Positions 1 to 7,928 of a stretch of 64,000 nucleotides of DNA are shown piece after piece. The translations under genes were made by a program, and so were the position numbers. The first letter of the stretch is position 1. Every line of letters starts with the position of its first letter. This DNA is from Pseudarthrobacter sp. SSS035 (GTDB taxonomy: Bacteria > Actinomycetota > Actinomycetes > Actinomycetales > Micrococcaceae): assembly GCF_023273875.1 (NCBI RefSeq), contig NZ_CP096882.1, forward strand, positions 186,001 through 250,000. Direction: 5' to 3'. The notes below the pieces were generated by a model that made no database searches, was not told where the DNA came from, and saw only the letters and a program-made list of their open reading frames with translations.

Positions 1-894
1 CACCCGTCCGGGATCGTTCGGATCCGGGGCATTAGTGTCCGCCATCGCGACAATGTCACCGGTCTTGGCATCCATCACGGTGATGACACCCCACTCGGCG
101 CCCTGTTTGTCTGACTGGCTCTGAATGGCCTGCTGGGCGAAATACTGGAGATCGGAATTGAGCGTGAGCTTGACGTCCTTGCCGTCCTCGGGCGGTGTCA
201 GCTCATCCACGCCGACCGGAATCCGGAGACCGTCGGCACCGATCTCGAAGAGCCGCTTGCCGTCCTTCCCGCGCAGCAGCCCATCCTGGGTCTGCTCGAT
301 CCCCGCCTGGCCCGTGTTGCCGTCCTGGAGGAAGCCGATAATGCCGCCGGCCACGGAACCGTTGGGGTACACGCGTTTACTGACGCCCTCAGTGACGATG
401 CCGGGAATACTGAGATCCGAGACCCTGAGCTCAACGTCCGGCTTCAGGTCCTTAGCGACGATGTGGTACTTCGATTCGCCCGTCACGGCGTTCCTGAGTT
501 CGTCAGCGTCCATGCCCAGGACAGCCGCGAGTTCGCTGATGCCCTGCTCCCGGCTGACTTCAACGAGTTTGTCCACGCCCTCCTCCAGGCGCCAGAACTT
601 CTCTGTCTTCGTGTTGGTGGTTTGGTCCACCACAATGTTGTAGCGGATCACACTGTTGGCCAGGACCGTCCCGTTGGCGCCAAGGATGCTGCCGCGTTCG
701 GCGGGGAGGGAAGTCTCGCGCATCCGGTAATCGAGCGCAGCTGCGGCCATCCCGCCGACGTCGAGCCCTTGGACGAAAAAGAGCTTGCCGCCCACCACTA
801 ATAGCAGCGTCAGCATAATGCCCAGGCCGAGGCGCAGCCGCTTGGTGGCGTTAGGGGCCTTGCCGCTTTTTGCCTTGCCCGTCCTCTGCGCCAC
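1..894 (-). CDS. ftsI: Peptidoglycan transpeptidase FtsI (PBP3), partial
   Basis: This is the N-terminal 298 residues of a class B penicillin-binding protein; the rest lies beyond position 1. FtsI cross-links septal peptidoglycan at the division site. The visible part has a short basic N-terminus, one membrane anchor at about residues 20-38 (LGIMLTLLLVVGGKLFFVQG) and the PBP dimerisation domain beginning at the conserved ERGSI motif. It ends at a DAKTGDIVAMA segment that normally precedes the transpeptidase domain, so the SxxK serine is not in the window. The start is a GTG at 894. An in-frame TAA lies only 11 codons upstream with no ATG, GTG or TTG between, and an AAGGGA ribosome site precedes it. 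It follows ftsL by 62 bases in the same operon. Confidence 0.93.
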   Translation of the reverse strand, partial: MAQRTGKAKSGKAPNATKRLRLGLGIMLTLLLVVGGKLFFVQGLDVGGMAAAALDYRMRETSLPAERGSILGANGTVLANSVIRYNIVVDQTTNTKTEKFWRLEEGVDKLVEVSREQGISELAAVLGMDADELRNAVTGESKYHIVAKDLKPDVELRVSDLSIPGIVTEGVSKRVYPNGSVAGGIIGFLQDGNTGQAGIEQTQDGLLRGKDGKRLFEIGADGLRIPVGVDELTPPEDGKDVKLTLNSDLQYFAQQAIQSQSDKQGAEWGVITVMDAKTGDIVAMADTNAPDPNDPGRV

Positions 895-956
895 CGTGAT
901 TCCCTTGCTGCTCGCCTTGATGCCTGTTTATTACCTGACTGGCTGTCCTTCAGCGG

Positions 957-1652
957 CTACCGGTTAGACCCCGGCACCTTCTGTTCGGGTGCTGGAACCG
1001 AACCGCCGTGGAGCTCCACGGCACGTGCCCGTGGTGCGGGCGCTTCGGCCGGCGGTGCTGCAGCGGCAGGCGCCGCTGCACGGGCCGGTGCAGGGGCCGC
1101 AGCAGGGGCCCGTTCCTCGGCAGCCGGTTTACGGTTCGTCAGCGGCTCCCACTTCGTTGCCGGGGGAACCACGGTGAGCACTCCCTCTACGGCTGGAGCA
1201 GGGATAACCGATCCAGCCGCGCCACCCTTCACCGCCGGAGTTGCCTTGCCCGTGACGGCAAGGGTGGAGAGGTCGATCTGGCCTTTGACGGTCGAAGCCA
1301 CCATGCCCAGGTCTGAGGCCTTTGCCGCCAGGTTCTGGGGCGCCTCGAAGTTTTGGACCTGCTGTGTCAGGTCCTGGTTCTGCTTGGTCAGAGTGCTTTG
1401 CTTACCCCTCAGTTCCACCAGTTGGTACTGGGAGGTAGAGACTGAGATGTTCAGGACCAGCACGGCTACGAGCGCAACAGCGAGCAGGGCGAAACACATC
1501 ACCACAAACGGCGCACGGCGCTTCTTGGGGGCGGAACGCACCACAGACAGGGGTGTGCGTTCCCTGCGGCCGGTGCCAGAAGGAAGCGACCTGATCGCCG
1601 GGGCGCTGCTGCCGGAGACGACCGGAAAGTTCTTGACGGCGGCAGTGCTCAT
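957..1652 (-). CDS. ftsL: FtsL-like septum formation protein
   Basis: A 231-residue bitopic membrane protein in the position of ftsL between rsmH and ftsI. The N-terminal 47 residues are basic and probably cytoplasmic. A single membrane segment spans about 48-69, followed by a heptad-like coiled coil at about 71-105 (QLVELRGKQSTLTKQNQDL), the usual FtsL/DivIC architecture. The last 80 residues are rich in Ala and Pro, a lineage-specific extension. FtsL acts in the divisome, pairing with FtsB/DivIC to activate FtsW-FtsI. Its ATG overlaps the rsmH stop by 4 bases (ATGA), so translation is probably coupled. Sequence conservation in this family is low, so identity rests on topology and synteny. 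Confidence 0.85.
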   Translation of the reverse strand: MSTAAVKNFPVVSGSSAPAIRSLPSGTGRRERTPLSVVRSAPKKRRAPFVVMCFALLAVALVAVLVLNISVSTSQYQLVELRGKQSTLTKQNQDLTQQVQNFEAPQNLAAKASDLGMVASTVKGQIDLSTLAVTGKATPAVKGGAAGSVIPAPAVEGVLTVVPPATKWEPLTNRKPAAEERAPAAAPAPARAAAPAAAAPPAEAPAPRARAVELHGGSVPAPEQKVPGSNR

Positions 1653-2641
1653 GCTTCTCTCCTGGCTCTGATACGTTCCACGGCCCGCAGCCTGGCGGAG
1701 GCTGCGCGCGGATTTTCTGCAATCTCGACGGCGGTGGGAACCTCGGTGCCCTTGGTCAGGGATTTGAGGAACGCCTTGTGTTCCTCAAGCTCCACCGGAA
1801 ATCCGAGCGGCGCGGAGGATTTGGAGCCAGCCTGGAAAACTGATTTGACGATTTTGTCCTCGAGGGAGTGGTAAGACATCACCACGATGCGTCCGCCCAG
1901 GGCCGTTGCTGCCACGGCGGCAGGAACAGCGCGCTCCAGCACGTCGAGTTCCTCGTTCACTTCAATCCGAAGTGCCTGGAACGTCCGTTTGGCCGGGTGG
2001 CCGCCCGATTTGGCGGCTGCCGCCGGCACCACGGAGCGGATCTGTTCCACGAGTTCCCCGGTGGTGGCGAAAGGCTTAACTGTCCTCGCCGCGACAATCC
2101 TGTTGGCGATCCGGCCGGCGAACTTCTCCTCGCCCCACTTCCGGATGATCCTGACGAGATCCTCTTCGCTGTAGTTGTTGACCACATCTGCTGCGGTCTG
2201 CCCGCGGCTGGTGTCCATCCGCATGTCCAGCGGAGCGTCAAAGGAATAGGCGAAGCCTCGCTCACGCTCGTCCAGCTGCAGGGATGAAACGCCCAGGTCC
2301 ATCAGGATGCCATGAACCTGTGCCACGCCCAGGTCTTCGAGGACGTCGGCGATTTCGTCGTAGACGGCGTGGACCAGGTCAGTCCGGGAAGCGAAAGGCG
2401 CCAGCCGCTCCCCTGACAGTGCCAGGGCTTCCTCATCACGGTCGATGCCGATCAGGTGCAAATCCGGGAAACGCTCCAGCATGGCTTCGGAGTGGCCGCC
2501 CATGCCGAGGGTCGCGTCAATCGCGATGGGGGTCTCACCTCGGAGGCGGGCAGCTTCGAAGCCGGGGGCCAACAAATTGATGCACCGGTCCTTGAGGACC
2601 GGCACATGGCGTTCGGACGTTGGCTTCGGGTCATCGTTCAT
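1649..2641 (-). CDS. rsmH: 16S rRNA m4C1402 methyltransferase RsmH
   Basis: A 330-residue S-adenosylmethionine-dependent enzyme that N4-methylates C1402 of 16S rRNA at the ribosomal P site (formerly MraW). The SAM-binding motif DATLGMGGH is near residue 43, followed by GIDRDEEAL, and the family signature MDLGVSSLQLDERERGF lies mid-protein. The reading frame stays open 47 codons further upstream, but that stretch resembles no MraW sequence. The ATG at 2641 begins MNDDPKPTSERHVPVL, close to known RsmH starts, and has a ribosome site (AAGGACGAAGG). It lies between mraZ and ftsL in the division cluster and overlaps ftsL by 4 bases. Confidence 0.95.
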   Translation of the reverse strand: MNDDPKPTSERHVPVLKDRCINLLAPGFEAARLRGETPIAIDATLGMGGHSEAMLERFPDLHLIGIDRDEEALALSGERLAPFASRTDLVHAVYDEIADVLEDLGVAQVHGILMDLGVSSLQLDERERGFAYSFDAPLDMRMDTSRGQTAADVVNNYSEEDLVRIIRKWGEEKFAGRIANRIVAARTVKPFATTGELVEQIRSVVPAAAAKSGGHPAKRTFQALRIEVNEELDVLERAVPAAVAATALGGRIVVMSYHSLEDKIVKSVFQAGSKSSAPLGFPVELEEHKAFLKSLTKGTEVPTAVEIAENPRAASARLRAVERIRARREA

Positions 2642-2809
2642 GCCTTCGTCCTTTCCTGCCGTGGGTGTTGGTAGTGCTGCTTCTTGAGCCAGATCCCCAT
2701 CCGCGCCTATCGACCTGCCGGCCTGGCTCCGGGGAAGTGAGCCAGGTTGACTGTCCGATGGGCGGCTGGAGATCTCGTTCAAGAAGCGTCCGCCGGGCCG
2801 TTCAGGTGA

Positions 2810-3238
2810 TCACAGGATCCCCGGAATGGCGTCGTCGGTTTCGGAGAAGGCGGTTTCCTTCTCCGCGAGGTACTCGTTCCAGGCCTGGGCATCCCAGATC
2901 TCGGCCCGGGTTCCTGCACCGATAACGGCCAGTTCCCTGCCGAGGCCTGCGTACTCCCGGAGCGCGGCCGGAATGGTTATGCGCCCCTGCTTGTCAGGTA
3001 CCTCGTCCGAGGCTCCAGAGAGAAAGACGCGGATATAGTCCCGGGCCTGCTTGGAGGAAATGGGCGCCTCCCGCATTTGCTCGTGGACACGTGCAAATTC
3101 CTGCTCACTGAAGACGTAGATGCAACGTTCCTGTCCCCTGGTGAGAACAAGCCCGCTGGCAAGCTCCTCACGGAACTTCGCAGGGAGGATAATTCGGCCC
3201 TTTTCGTCCAGACGTGGCGAATGTGTGCCCAGAAACAC
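2810..3238 (-). CDS. mraZ: Transcriptional regulator MraZ
   Basis: A 142-residue protein made of two SpoVT/AbrB-like half domains, each with the DxxxGR loop (LDEKGRIILP near residue 10 and PDKQGRITIP near residue 78). MraZ forms a ring-shaped oligomer that binds direct repeats in its own promoter and controls the first genes of the division cluster. It starts with GTG at 3238 and is separated from rsmH by 168 bases. That gap holds a short hairpin (2722-2729 paired with 2739-2746). The operator expected for MraZ is visible upstream at 3306-3329. Confidence 0.96.
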   Translation of the reverse strand: MFLGTHSPRLDEKGRIILPAKFREELASGLVLTRGQERCIYVFSEQEFARVHEQMREAPISSKQARDYIRVFLSGASDEVPDKQGRITIPAALREYAGLGRELAVIGAGTRAEIWDAQAWNEYLAEKETAFSETDDAIPGIL

Positions 3239-3305
3239 TGGCCCACCGCCTGTCTGCCGTCAGGAACTGCACATCCCCTGTGTTGCAACTACCCTCTTAT
3301 GCCCT

Positions 3306-3335
3306 CCACATTACTCCACTTTCCACCACAGTCAA
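3306..3335 (-). promoter_or_regulatory. mraZ promoter with triple MraZ box
   Basis: Read on the minus strand, three GTGG elements begin exactly 10 bases apart (plus-strand CCAC at 3326-3329, 3316-3319 and 3306-3309), the arrangement known for MraZ operators. They fill the spacer of a plausible sigma70-type promoter: TTGACT at 3335-3330 and TAATGT at 3313-3308 with a 16-base spacer. MraZ bound here would block RNA polymerase. The repeats are seen directly; the promoter call is inference. Confidence 0.75.
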
Positions 3336-3592
3336 CGCAAATCAGGCCAATATTCCCCCATTTCAGGCCTTTGTCCCCCAAATGGCGCGGGAGCGGGCGG
3401 TGGATGGAAGTGGAGGGCCCGGCGCCGTTTCGGCGCGAACCATAACTGCCCGACGGCCGTGCCAGGCCGCCGTCGGGCTCTCATCTGACGCCGGCGGCGG
3501 ATCCGCGGTCCCCGGGCGCCCCAACCACGTAGGAGTAGGTGCCGGTTTGAGCGCTCAAGCAGACCCCTGGCGCTACCTGCCTCCGGGTTAAA
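3336..3592. other. Intergenic region upstream of mraZ
   Basis: The 464 bases between mraZ and the DUF3040 gene hold the mraZ promoter (3306-3335) and a terminator (3593-3624). Between these two elements I see no credible coding sequence on either strand, no RNA gene and no further clear repeat. Confidence 0.6.
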
Positions 3593-3624
3593 AGCAGAAG
3601 ACCCGCCGGGGCGGGTCTTCTGCT
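3593..3624 (-). terminator. Rho-independent terminator of the DUF3040 gene
   Basis: A near-perfect 15-bp stem pairs 3593-3607 with 3610-3624. Read on the minus strand it is followed by TTTT. It lies about 80 bases past the stop of the DUF3040 gene. Confidence 0.85.
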
Positions 3625-3702
3625 GCGGTCATCCTGACCGAGGGGAGGGAAGTGGAGGACGGCACGGCCTATCGCCGTGGAACCGTTCCTGCAGGCGCTG
3701 CT

Positions 3703-4077
3703 TTAGGATTCGTCGCGGCGACGCTCGTCCCAGCGTTCTTCCAGGCTGGACATAAAGGAACTCCGTGGCTTCCCGGACTTACCAGTGCCAGGTGCGGAGC
3801 GCTGCTTGCCGCCGGACGCGTTACGCATTGTGGCGAAGTACACACCCGCGCCCATAACCACGAAGCCCAGGACACCCACGAAGATGTTCTGGACTGTAAC
3901 GCCGACCAGGAGCAGGGCGATCCCCGCGAGGGCGCAGAGCACCCCAATCACGATGTGACGGGTGGACCACGTTCGCCCAGGGTCCGAACCCATGGAATTC
4001 GCGAACTTCGGATCGTCCTCGTGCAGCTGCTTCTCCAGCTGCTCCAGCAGCTTCTGTTCGTGCTCCGAGAGCGGCAT
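3703..4077 (-). CDS. DUF3040 membrane protein
   Basis: A 124-residue protein of the actinobacterial DUF3040 family, function unknown. It begins MPLSEHEQKLLEQLEKQLHE, the family's amphipathic and probably coiled-coil N-terminus, followed by the FANSMG segment. Two closely spaced membrane helices lie at about residues 42-85, and the C-terminal tail is basic (SSLEERWDERRRDES). The start at 4077 is fixed by a strong AAGGAGG ribosome site. The frame is open a further 44 codons upstream, but that part does not look like the family. The order mraZ-DUF3040 resembles Rv2166c-Rv2169c, suggesting a link to envelope or division, though that is inference. Confidence 0.9.
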   Translation of the reverse strand: MPLSEHEQKLLEQLEKQLHEDDPKFANSMGSDPGRTWSTRHIVIGVLCALAGIALLLVGVTVQNIFVGVLGFVVMGAGVYFATMRNASGGKQRSAPGTGKSGKPRSSFMSSLEERWDERRRDES

Positions 4078-4341
4078 CACGACCTCCTTAAGTAGGCCAA
4101 CGTCCGGGCTGGTCCCATCCCGTACTACTGCTCCGATAACGACCGACATGCCCGGGAGGTTCCCGCCCCGCCGACGATGGCGGAAGGCGAACACCGGCAT
4201 GCGGGCCATTGGAACTGCAGCATGTCCAAGAAGTCCGGCAATAACTGAAAACTATGTACATATAAGGATAGTTTGTCGGGGGCCGTTCTGAAAGACGGCC
4301 ATCACCTCCCTGAAACTTGCAGGCAAGGTGCCGGCGCCCTG

Positions 4342-5565
4342 CTAAGACCCGTTTCCGGAATCCAGCAGACTGGCGGGGAGGACGGATTTGCTTCCGAATT
4401 TTCGGCTGACCTCGTCCAGGGCCTGTTCTGCTGCCCGCCAGTTGTCATCCCGGCGGTCAAGGCTCAGCTGAAGGGACGTGTGGGCGGTGTCTTCGAGCTG
4501 CTCGGCCCGGATGCCAACAAGCCGCACGGTCATGGGACGGCTCCCCAATGATTCCAGGAGCTGGATGGCCACGGCATAAATCAGTTGGGCGCTGTCCACG
4601 GGTGTGTGCACAGTGCGGCTCCTCGTGATGGTGGAGAAGTCGGCGTAGCGGAGTTTCAACGCCACCGTCCGTGCAACCATCCCCGAACTCCGCAGCCGTC
4701 CTGCCGTCCGGTGGGAAAGCCGCAGCAATTCCCGGGCGATCAGCGCGTCATCGCCCGTATCCACGGCGAACGTCTCCTCAGCTCCGATGCTCTTCTCGAG
4801 CCTCACGGGGGTCACGGGCCGCGGATCGATCCCCCACGACAACCGGTACACGTGCTCACCGGTGGCACCCAGCATTTTCTTGAGGGAGGACACCGGCGTG
4901 GCCGCCACGTCCGCCACCGTCCGGATGCCCATCCGGGCAAGGACGTCCGCAGTCTTCGCGCCGATTCCCCACAAGGCGCCGACGGGCAGGCTGTGGAGGT
5001 AGGGCACTGTCTCGTCGGGTCCAATCAGCAACAGCCCGTCCGGCTTGCAACGCGTGGAAGCAATCTTGGCCACGAACTTACTGGCTGCAATGCCCACGGA
5101 GGCCGTAATGCCCAGTTCGGCAGCCACCCGGCCCCGGATCAATTCACCGATGACGCGCGGGGGTCCCAACCGGCGGATGGCGCCGCCGACGTCCAGGAAG
5201 GCTTCGTCCACACTCAGCGGTTCCACGAGATCGGTGATGGACTCGAAAATCTCCATCAGCTGGGCGGAAACCTCGTAGTACAGCTTGTGGCGCGGTTCAA
5301 TGATGACCGCTTTGGGGCACATCCTGGCCGCGACCACCATGGGCATGGCGGACTTCACCCCGAACGCGCGTGCTTCATACGACGCCGAGAGGACCACTGA
5401 GCGGTCCGCGGGAAATCCAACGATCACCGGTTTGCCGCGGAGTTCCGGCCGCGTGCGAAGCTCCACGGAGACGAAGTAGGCGTCCATGTCCACGTGCATG
5501 ATGCAGTTACGCCGGAGCTCACGAAGACCCGCTTCGGTGTACTGGTTGTTCCGCTCAGGCCCCAC
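4342..5565 (-). CDS. dinB: DNA polymerase IV (Y-family)
   Basis: A 407-residue translesion DNA polymerase. The catalytic palm motifs are MHVDMDAYFVSVE (about residues 23-35, first metal-binding Asp) and SVDEAFLDV (about 119-127, Asp-Glu pair). A helix-hairpin-helix thumb follows (GIGAKTADVLARMGI) and then a little-finger domain. A QLSLD element near residue 365 resembles a beta-clamp-binding motif. It starts with GTG at 5565. The sequence TACAAT lies 7 bases before that GTG, so the transcript is probably leaderless. No LexA-type palindrome is seen upstream, so SOS control is not supported here. Confidence 0.95.
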   Translation of the reverse strand: MGPERNNQYTEAGLRELRRNCIMHVDMDAYFVSVELRTRPELRGKPVIVGFPADRSVVLSASYEARAFGVKSAMPMVVAARMCPKAVIIEPRHKLYYEVSAQLMEIFESITDLVEPLSVDEAFLDVGGAIRRLGPPRVIGELIRGRVAAELGITASVGIAASKFVAKIASTRCKPDGLLLIGPDETVPYLHSLPVGALWGIGAKTADVLARMGIRTVADVAATPVSSLKKMLGATGEHVYRLSWGIDPRPVTPVRLEKSIGAEETFAVDTGDDALIARELLRLSHRTAGRLRSSGMVARTVALKLRYADFSTITRSRTVHTPVDSAQLIYAVAIQLLESLGSRPMTVRLVGIRAEQLEDTAHTSLQLSLDRRDDNWRAAEQALDEVSRKFGSKSVLPASLLDSGNGS

Positions 5566-5572
5566 ACCGGCA

Positions 5573-5578
5573 ATTGTA
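5573..5578 (-). promoter_or_regulatory. Probable -10 element of a leaderless dinB transcript
   Basis: TACAAT on the minus strand, 7 bases before the GTG start, would place the transcription start at or next to the start codon. No good -35 hexamer is visible. Confidence 0.45.
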
Positions 5579-5639
5579 TCGGTTGGTACTGACTAAACTG
5601 GAGGCTGAATCCGGCATCAACACCAGGAGGACAGTCCCT

Positions 5640-6167
5640 GTGACCGTCATGAGAAGTCTTAAGCCAACAGGATTAGCGGCACTGGCCGCGGGCGCTCTGC
5701 TGGCCCTCGCTGCCTGCAGCCCCGCGGAGCCCGGAGTGACATCATCCTCCCCAGATACCTCCTCACCAGCGTCGGGCGGTGCCAGCATCACCGCGTCGGC
5801 CAGTCCGACGGCGTCGCCGGGAACTTCCGCCACTGTTGGGACAATCGTCGCAGGGTTCCCCGAAACACTGCTCCCCCTGATGCCCGGCGCCACGGTGATT
5901 TCGAGCAGCTTTGACAAGACCTCAACGCCCGCCACCGCAGCACTCGTGGCAAGCATCAACGCCCCGACTGCCGCCGTCGTGGATTTCTACACAAAGCACC
6001 TAGAGGCCCAGGGATTCAAAGCCGTCCCCGGCGACGCAGTGGGCGCCGTTGCCTCCAAGGACTTCGTCCGGAACGACTCCGAGACGGTCAACATCGCCGC
6101 CGTCGAAGCGGCCGGTGTCTCCACGTTCACCATCGGCGCCAACGTGGCTGCTGAGTCAGCCAAGTGA
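5640..6167 (+). CDS. Putative secreted lipoprotein
   Basis: A 175-residue protein with a lipoprotein signal peptide: basic N-terminus, hydrophobic stretch, then the lipobox LALAAC with the lipid-acceptor Cys at residue 26. A Ser/Thr/Pro-rich linker follows to about residue 65, then a compact domain (VVDFYTKHLEAQGFKAVPGD). I do not recognise the domain. GTG at 5640 is preferred over the in-frame ATG at 5649 because AGGAGG lies 9 bases before it. Its stop overlaps the next gene's GTG by 4 bases (GTGA), so the two are co-translated. In M. tuberculosis the lipoprotein gene lppM lies near idsA2, but I cannot show homology. Confidence 0.82.
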   Translation: MTVMRSLKPTGLAALAAGALLALAACSPAEPGVTSSSPDTSSPASGGASITASASPTASPGTSATVGTIVAGFPETLLPLMPGATVISSSFDKTSTPATAALVASINAPTAAVVDFYTKHLEAQGFKAVPGDAVGAVASKDFVRNDSETVNIAAVEAAGVSTFTIGANVAAESAK

Positions 6168-7258
6168 GCGTTTCGGAGCAGCTAAGGATTGAGCAGACTG
6201 CATTCGTCGCCGCCGTTGCCGGTGAGCTGACAGACTTCCTCACCACGCGGCAATCCCTGATGGCCGCCATTTCACCCGATATCGATCCCATTATGGGTTC
6301 CATTTCGAACCTGGTGACCGGCGGCAAAAGGCTCCGGGCGCTGATGTGTTACTGGGGGTGGCGCGGCGCGGGCGGCGAGCCGGCAGCCCAGGAAATCGTG
6401 ACGGCGGGATCGGCGCTGGAGCTTTTCCAGGCAGCTGCCCTGATCCATGACGACATCATTGACCGCTCGGACACCCGGCGGGGCGGCCCCAGCGTGCATC
6501 GCCGCTTCAGCCAGCTGCACCACGCGCAGGGCTGGGCTCTGGACAGCGAGCGGTTTGGGCACGCAGCCGCGATCCTCACCGGGGATCTTTGCCTCTCGTT
6601 CAGCGAGGAGGCCTTCACGGACATCGGCGCACAGGCAGCCGCAGGCAGCAGGGCACGGCTCATCTTCAACCTCATGCGTGCCGAGGTGATGGCGGGGCAG
6701 TATCTTGACATCCTCGAGGAAGTGGCCGGTCCTGTCCGGGACCGGGCCGGAGCAGTGACACGGGCACAGTCCATCATCAGGTTCAAGTCCGCCAAATATT
6801 CCACTGAGCACCCGCTGGCGCTTGGCGGCGCCTTGGCGGACGCTCCGGACGAGTTGCTCCGGGGCTACTCGGCCTTCGCGTTGCCGCTGGGTGAGGCGTT
6901 CCAACTGCGCGACGACGTCCTGGGCGTCTTTGGGGACCCTGTCACCACGGGCAAGCCTGCAGGTGACGATCTCCGCGAAGGCAAGCGGACCGTACTCATT
7001 GCCCTCGCGCTGGGCCAGGCATCAACCGCCGAATCGGCGTTTATCGATGCGAAGCTGGGCAGCCCTGACCTGGGCGACGCCGATGTGGCCGAGATCCGCC
7101 GAATCATCGAAGAGTCGGGGGCGCTTCAGGCCACTGAAGTGCTGATCAACGAATTTGGCGCCGCGGCGTATGACGCACTGGAACAGCTGCCGCTGGAAGA
7201 ACTGCCCAAGACTGCCCTGCGGAAGCTGGCGGAAGCGACGGTCAGCCGCGCATCCTGA
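6164..7258 (+). CDS. idsA: Polyprenyl (geranylgeranyl-type) diphosphate synthase
   Basis: A 364-residue trans-isoprenyl diphosphate synthase that condenses isopentenyl diphosphate with allylic diphosphates, supplying precursors for carotenoids, quinones or polyprenyl carriers. The first Asp-rich motif is at residues 96-100 (LIHDDIIDRSD). The second is in QLRDDVLGVFGD (about 250), where the usual DDxxD reads DDxxG. The loop GKPAGDDLREGKRT follows. A GTG start overlaps the lipoprotein stop. Position before the Rv2175c-like gene and pknL matches idsA2 of M. tuberculosis. Product chain length cannot be read from sequence alone. Confidence 0.92.
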   Translation: MSVSEQLRIEQTAFVAAVAGELTDFLTTRQSLMAAISPDIDPIMGSISNLVTGGKRLRALMCYWGWRGAGGEPAAQEIVTAGSALELFQAAALIHDDIIDRSDTRRGGPSVHRRFSQLHHAQGWALDSERFGHAAAILTGDLCLSFSEEAFTDIGAQAAAGSRARLIFNLMRAEVMAGQYLDILEEVAGPVRDRAGAVTRAQSIIRFKSAKYSTEHPLALGGALADAPDELLRGYSAFALPLGEAFQLRDDVLGVFGDPVTTGKPAGDDLREGKRTVLIALALGQASTAESAFIDAKLGSPDLGDADVAEIRRIIEESGALQATEVLINEFGAAAYDALEQLPLEELPKTALRKLAEATVSRAS

Positions 7259-7334
7259 CGTTGGCGCCCGTCTTGGCCACGTCCGCGGGCCCGGCGTTGT
7301 CCGGGCCCTTTGTGCTGCTTACCAGTTGTGCTGC

Positions 7335-7688
7335 TTACCAGGCCAGGGTCTGGGCCCGGCGCCTGATTTCCGTCTTGCGGCCTTCCCGCAATGCATCAAT
7401 CGGCCGGCCGCGGAGCGACTCGTCGGGGGTAAACAGCCAGACGATGAGATCCTCGTCGGAATAGCCGGCGTCCGCCAGGACCACAATGGTCCCTTTGAGG
7501 CTGTCGACAACCTGGCCGTCCAGGATAAACGCGGCCGGAACTGAACGTATCCGGCGCTCCCCGACCCGCAGGGCCGCCAAAGCGCGTTCATCAATAAGGC
7601 CATGGACTCTCGTAATCGAAACGTCCAACAACTGCGCGACATCCGGCAGGGGCAGCCACTCGCCCACAAGGCTTTCTACGTTACTCAC
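7335..7688 (-). CDS. Rv2175c-like winged-helix DNA-binding protein
   Basis: A 117-residue protein with an N-terminal helix-turn-helix (LPLPDVAQLLDVSITRVHGL) and the C-terminal Rv2175c domain (AFILDGQVVDSLKGTIVVL, then DEDLIVWLFTPDESL). Rv2175c in M. tuberculosis is a DNA-binding protein phosphorylated by PknL. Here too it sits close to pknL, with only the LysM gene between, so the functional link is probably kept. The protein begins MSNVESLVGEW, and the Thr-bearing N-terminal extension of the mycobacterial protein is absent. It starts with GTG at 7688 without a strong ribosome site. Confidence 0.85.
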   Translation of the reverse strand: MSNVESLVGEWLPLPDVAQLLDVSITRVHGLIDERALAALRVGERRIRSVPAAFILDGQVVDSLKGTIVVLADAGYSDEDLIVWLFTPDESLRGRPIDALREGRKTEIRRRAQTLAW

Positions 7689-7928
7689 GGATCAAGGTTG
7701 CCACGGCCGGAGCCCTGCCGCCTAGTCGGGATTGGCCGCCACTGCCGCGAATCACGCGACACTCCATAAAACTCTTTATTCTGCGTGGGGCGGAATTCTT
7801 GTGCTATGCGAACTTTCGTGAGAGATTCACATAGATCACATTTGAAACATCAATAACTTAAGTAACACTAGTATCAATAGTCACATCGCATCTCCCGCCC
7901 ACGGCAGTTGAAGAAGAGGATTCTTTCC

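Noticed and set aside
5566..5640. LexA/SOS box for dinB
   Set aside because: No TCGAAC-N4-GTTCGA-type palindrome is visible upstream of dinB.
7800..7850. Crp-like site GTGAGAGATTCACA before the LysM gene
   Set aside because: The half-sites are separated by 5 bases instead of 6, so it does not fit the Crp/GlxR dimer.
7689..7928. c-di-AMP (ydaO) riboswitch before the LysM-transglycosylase gene
   Set aside because: Such genes in actinobacteria often carry this riboswitch, but I could not find its conserved core in the 240-base leader.
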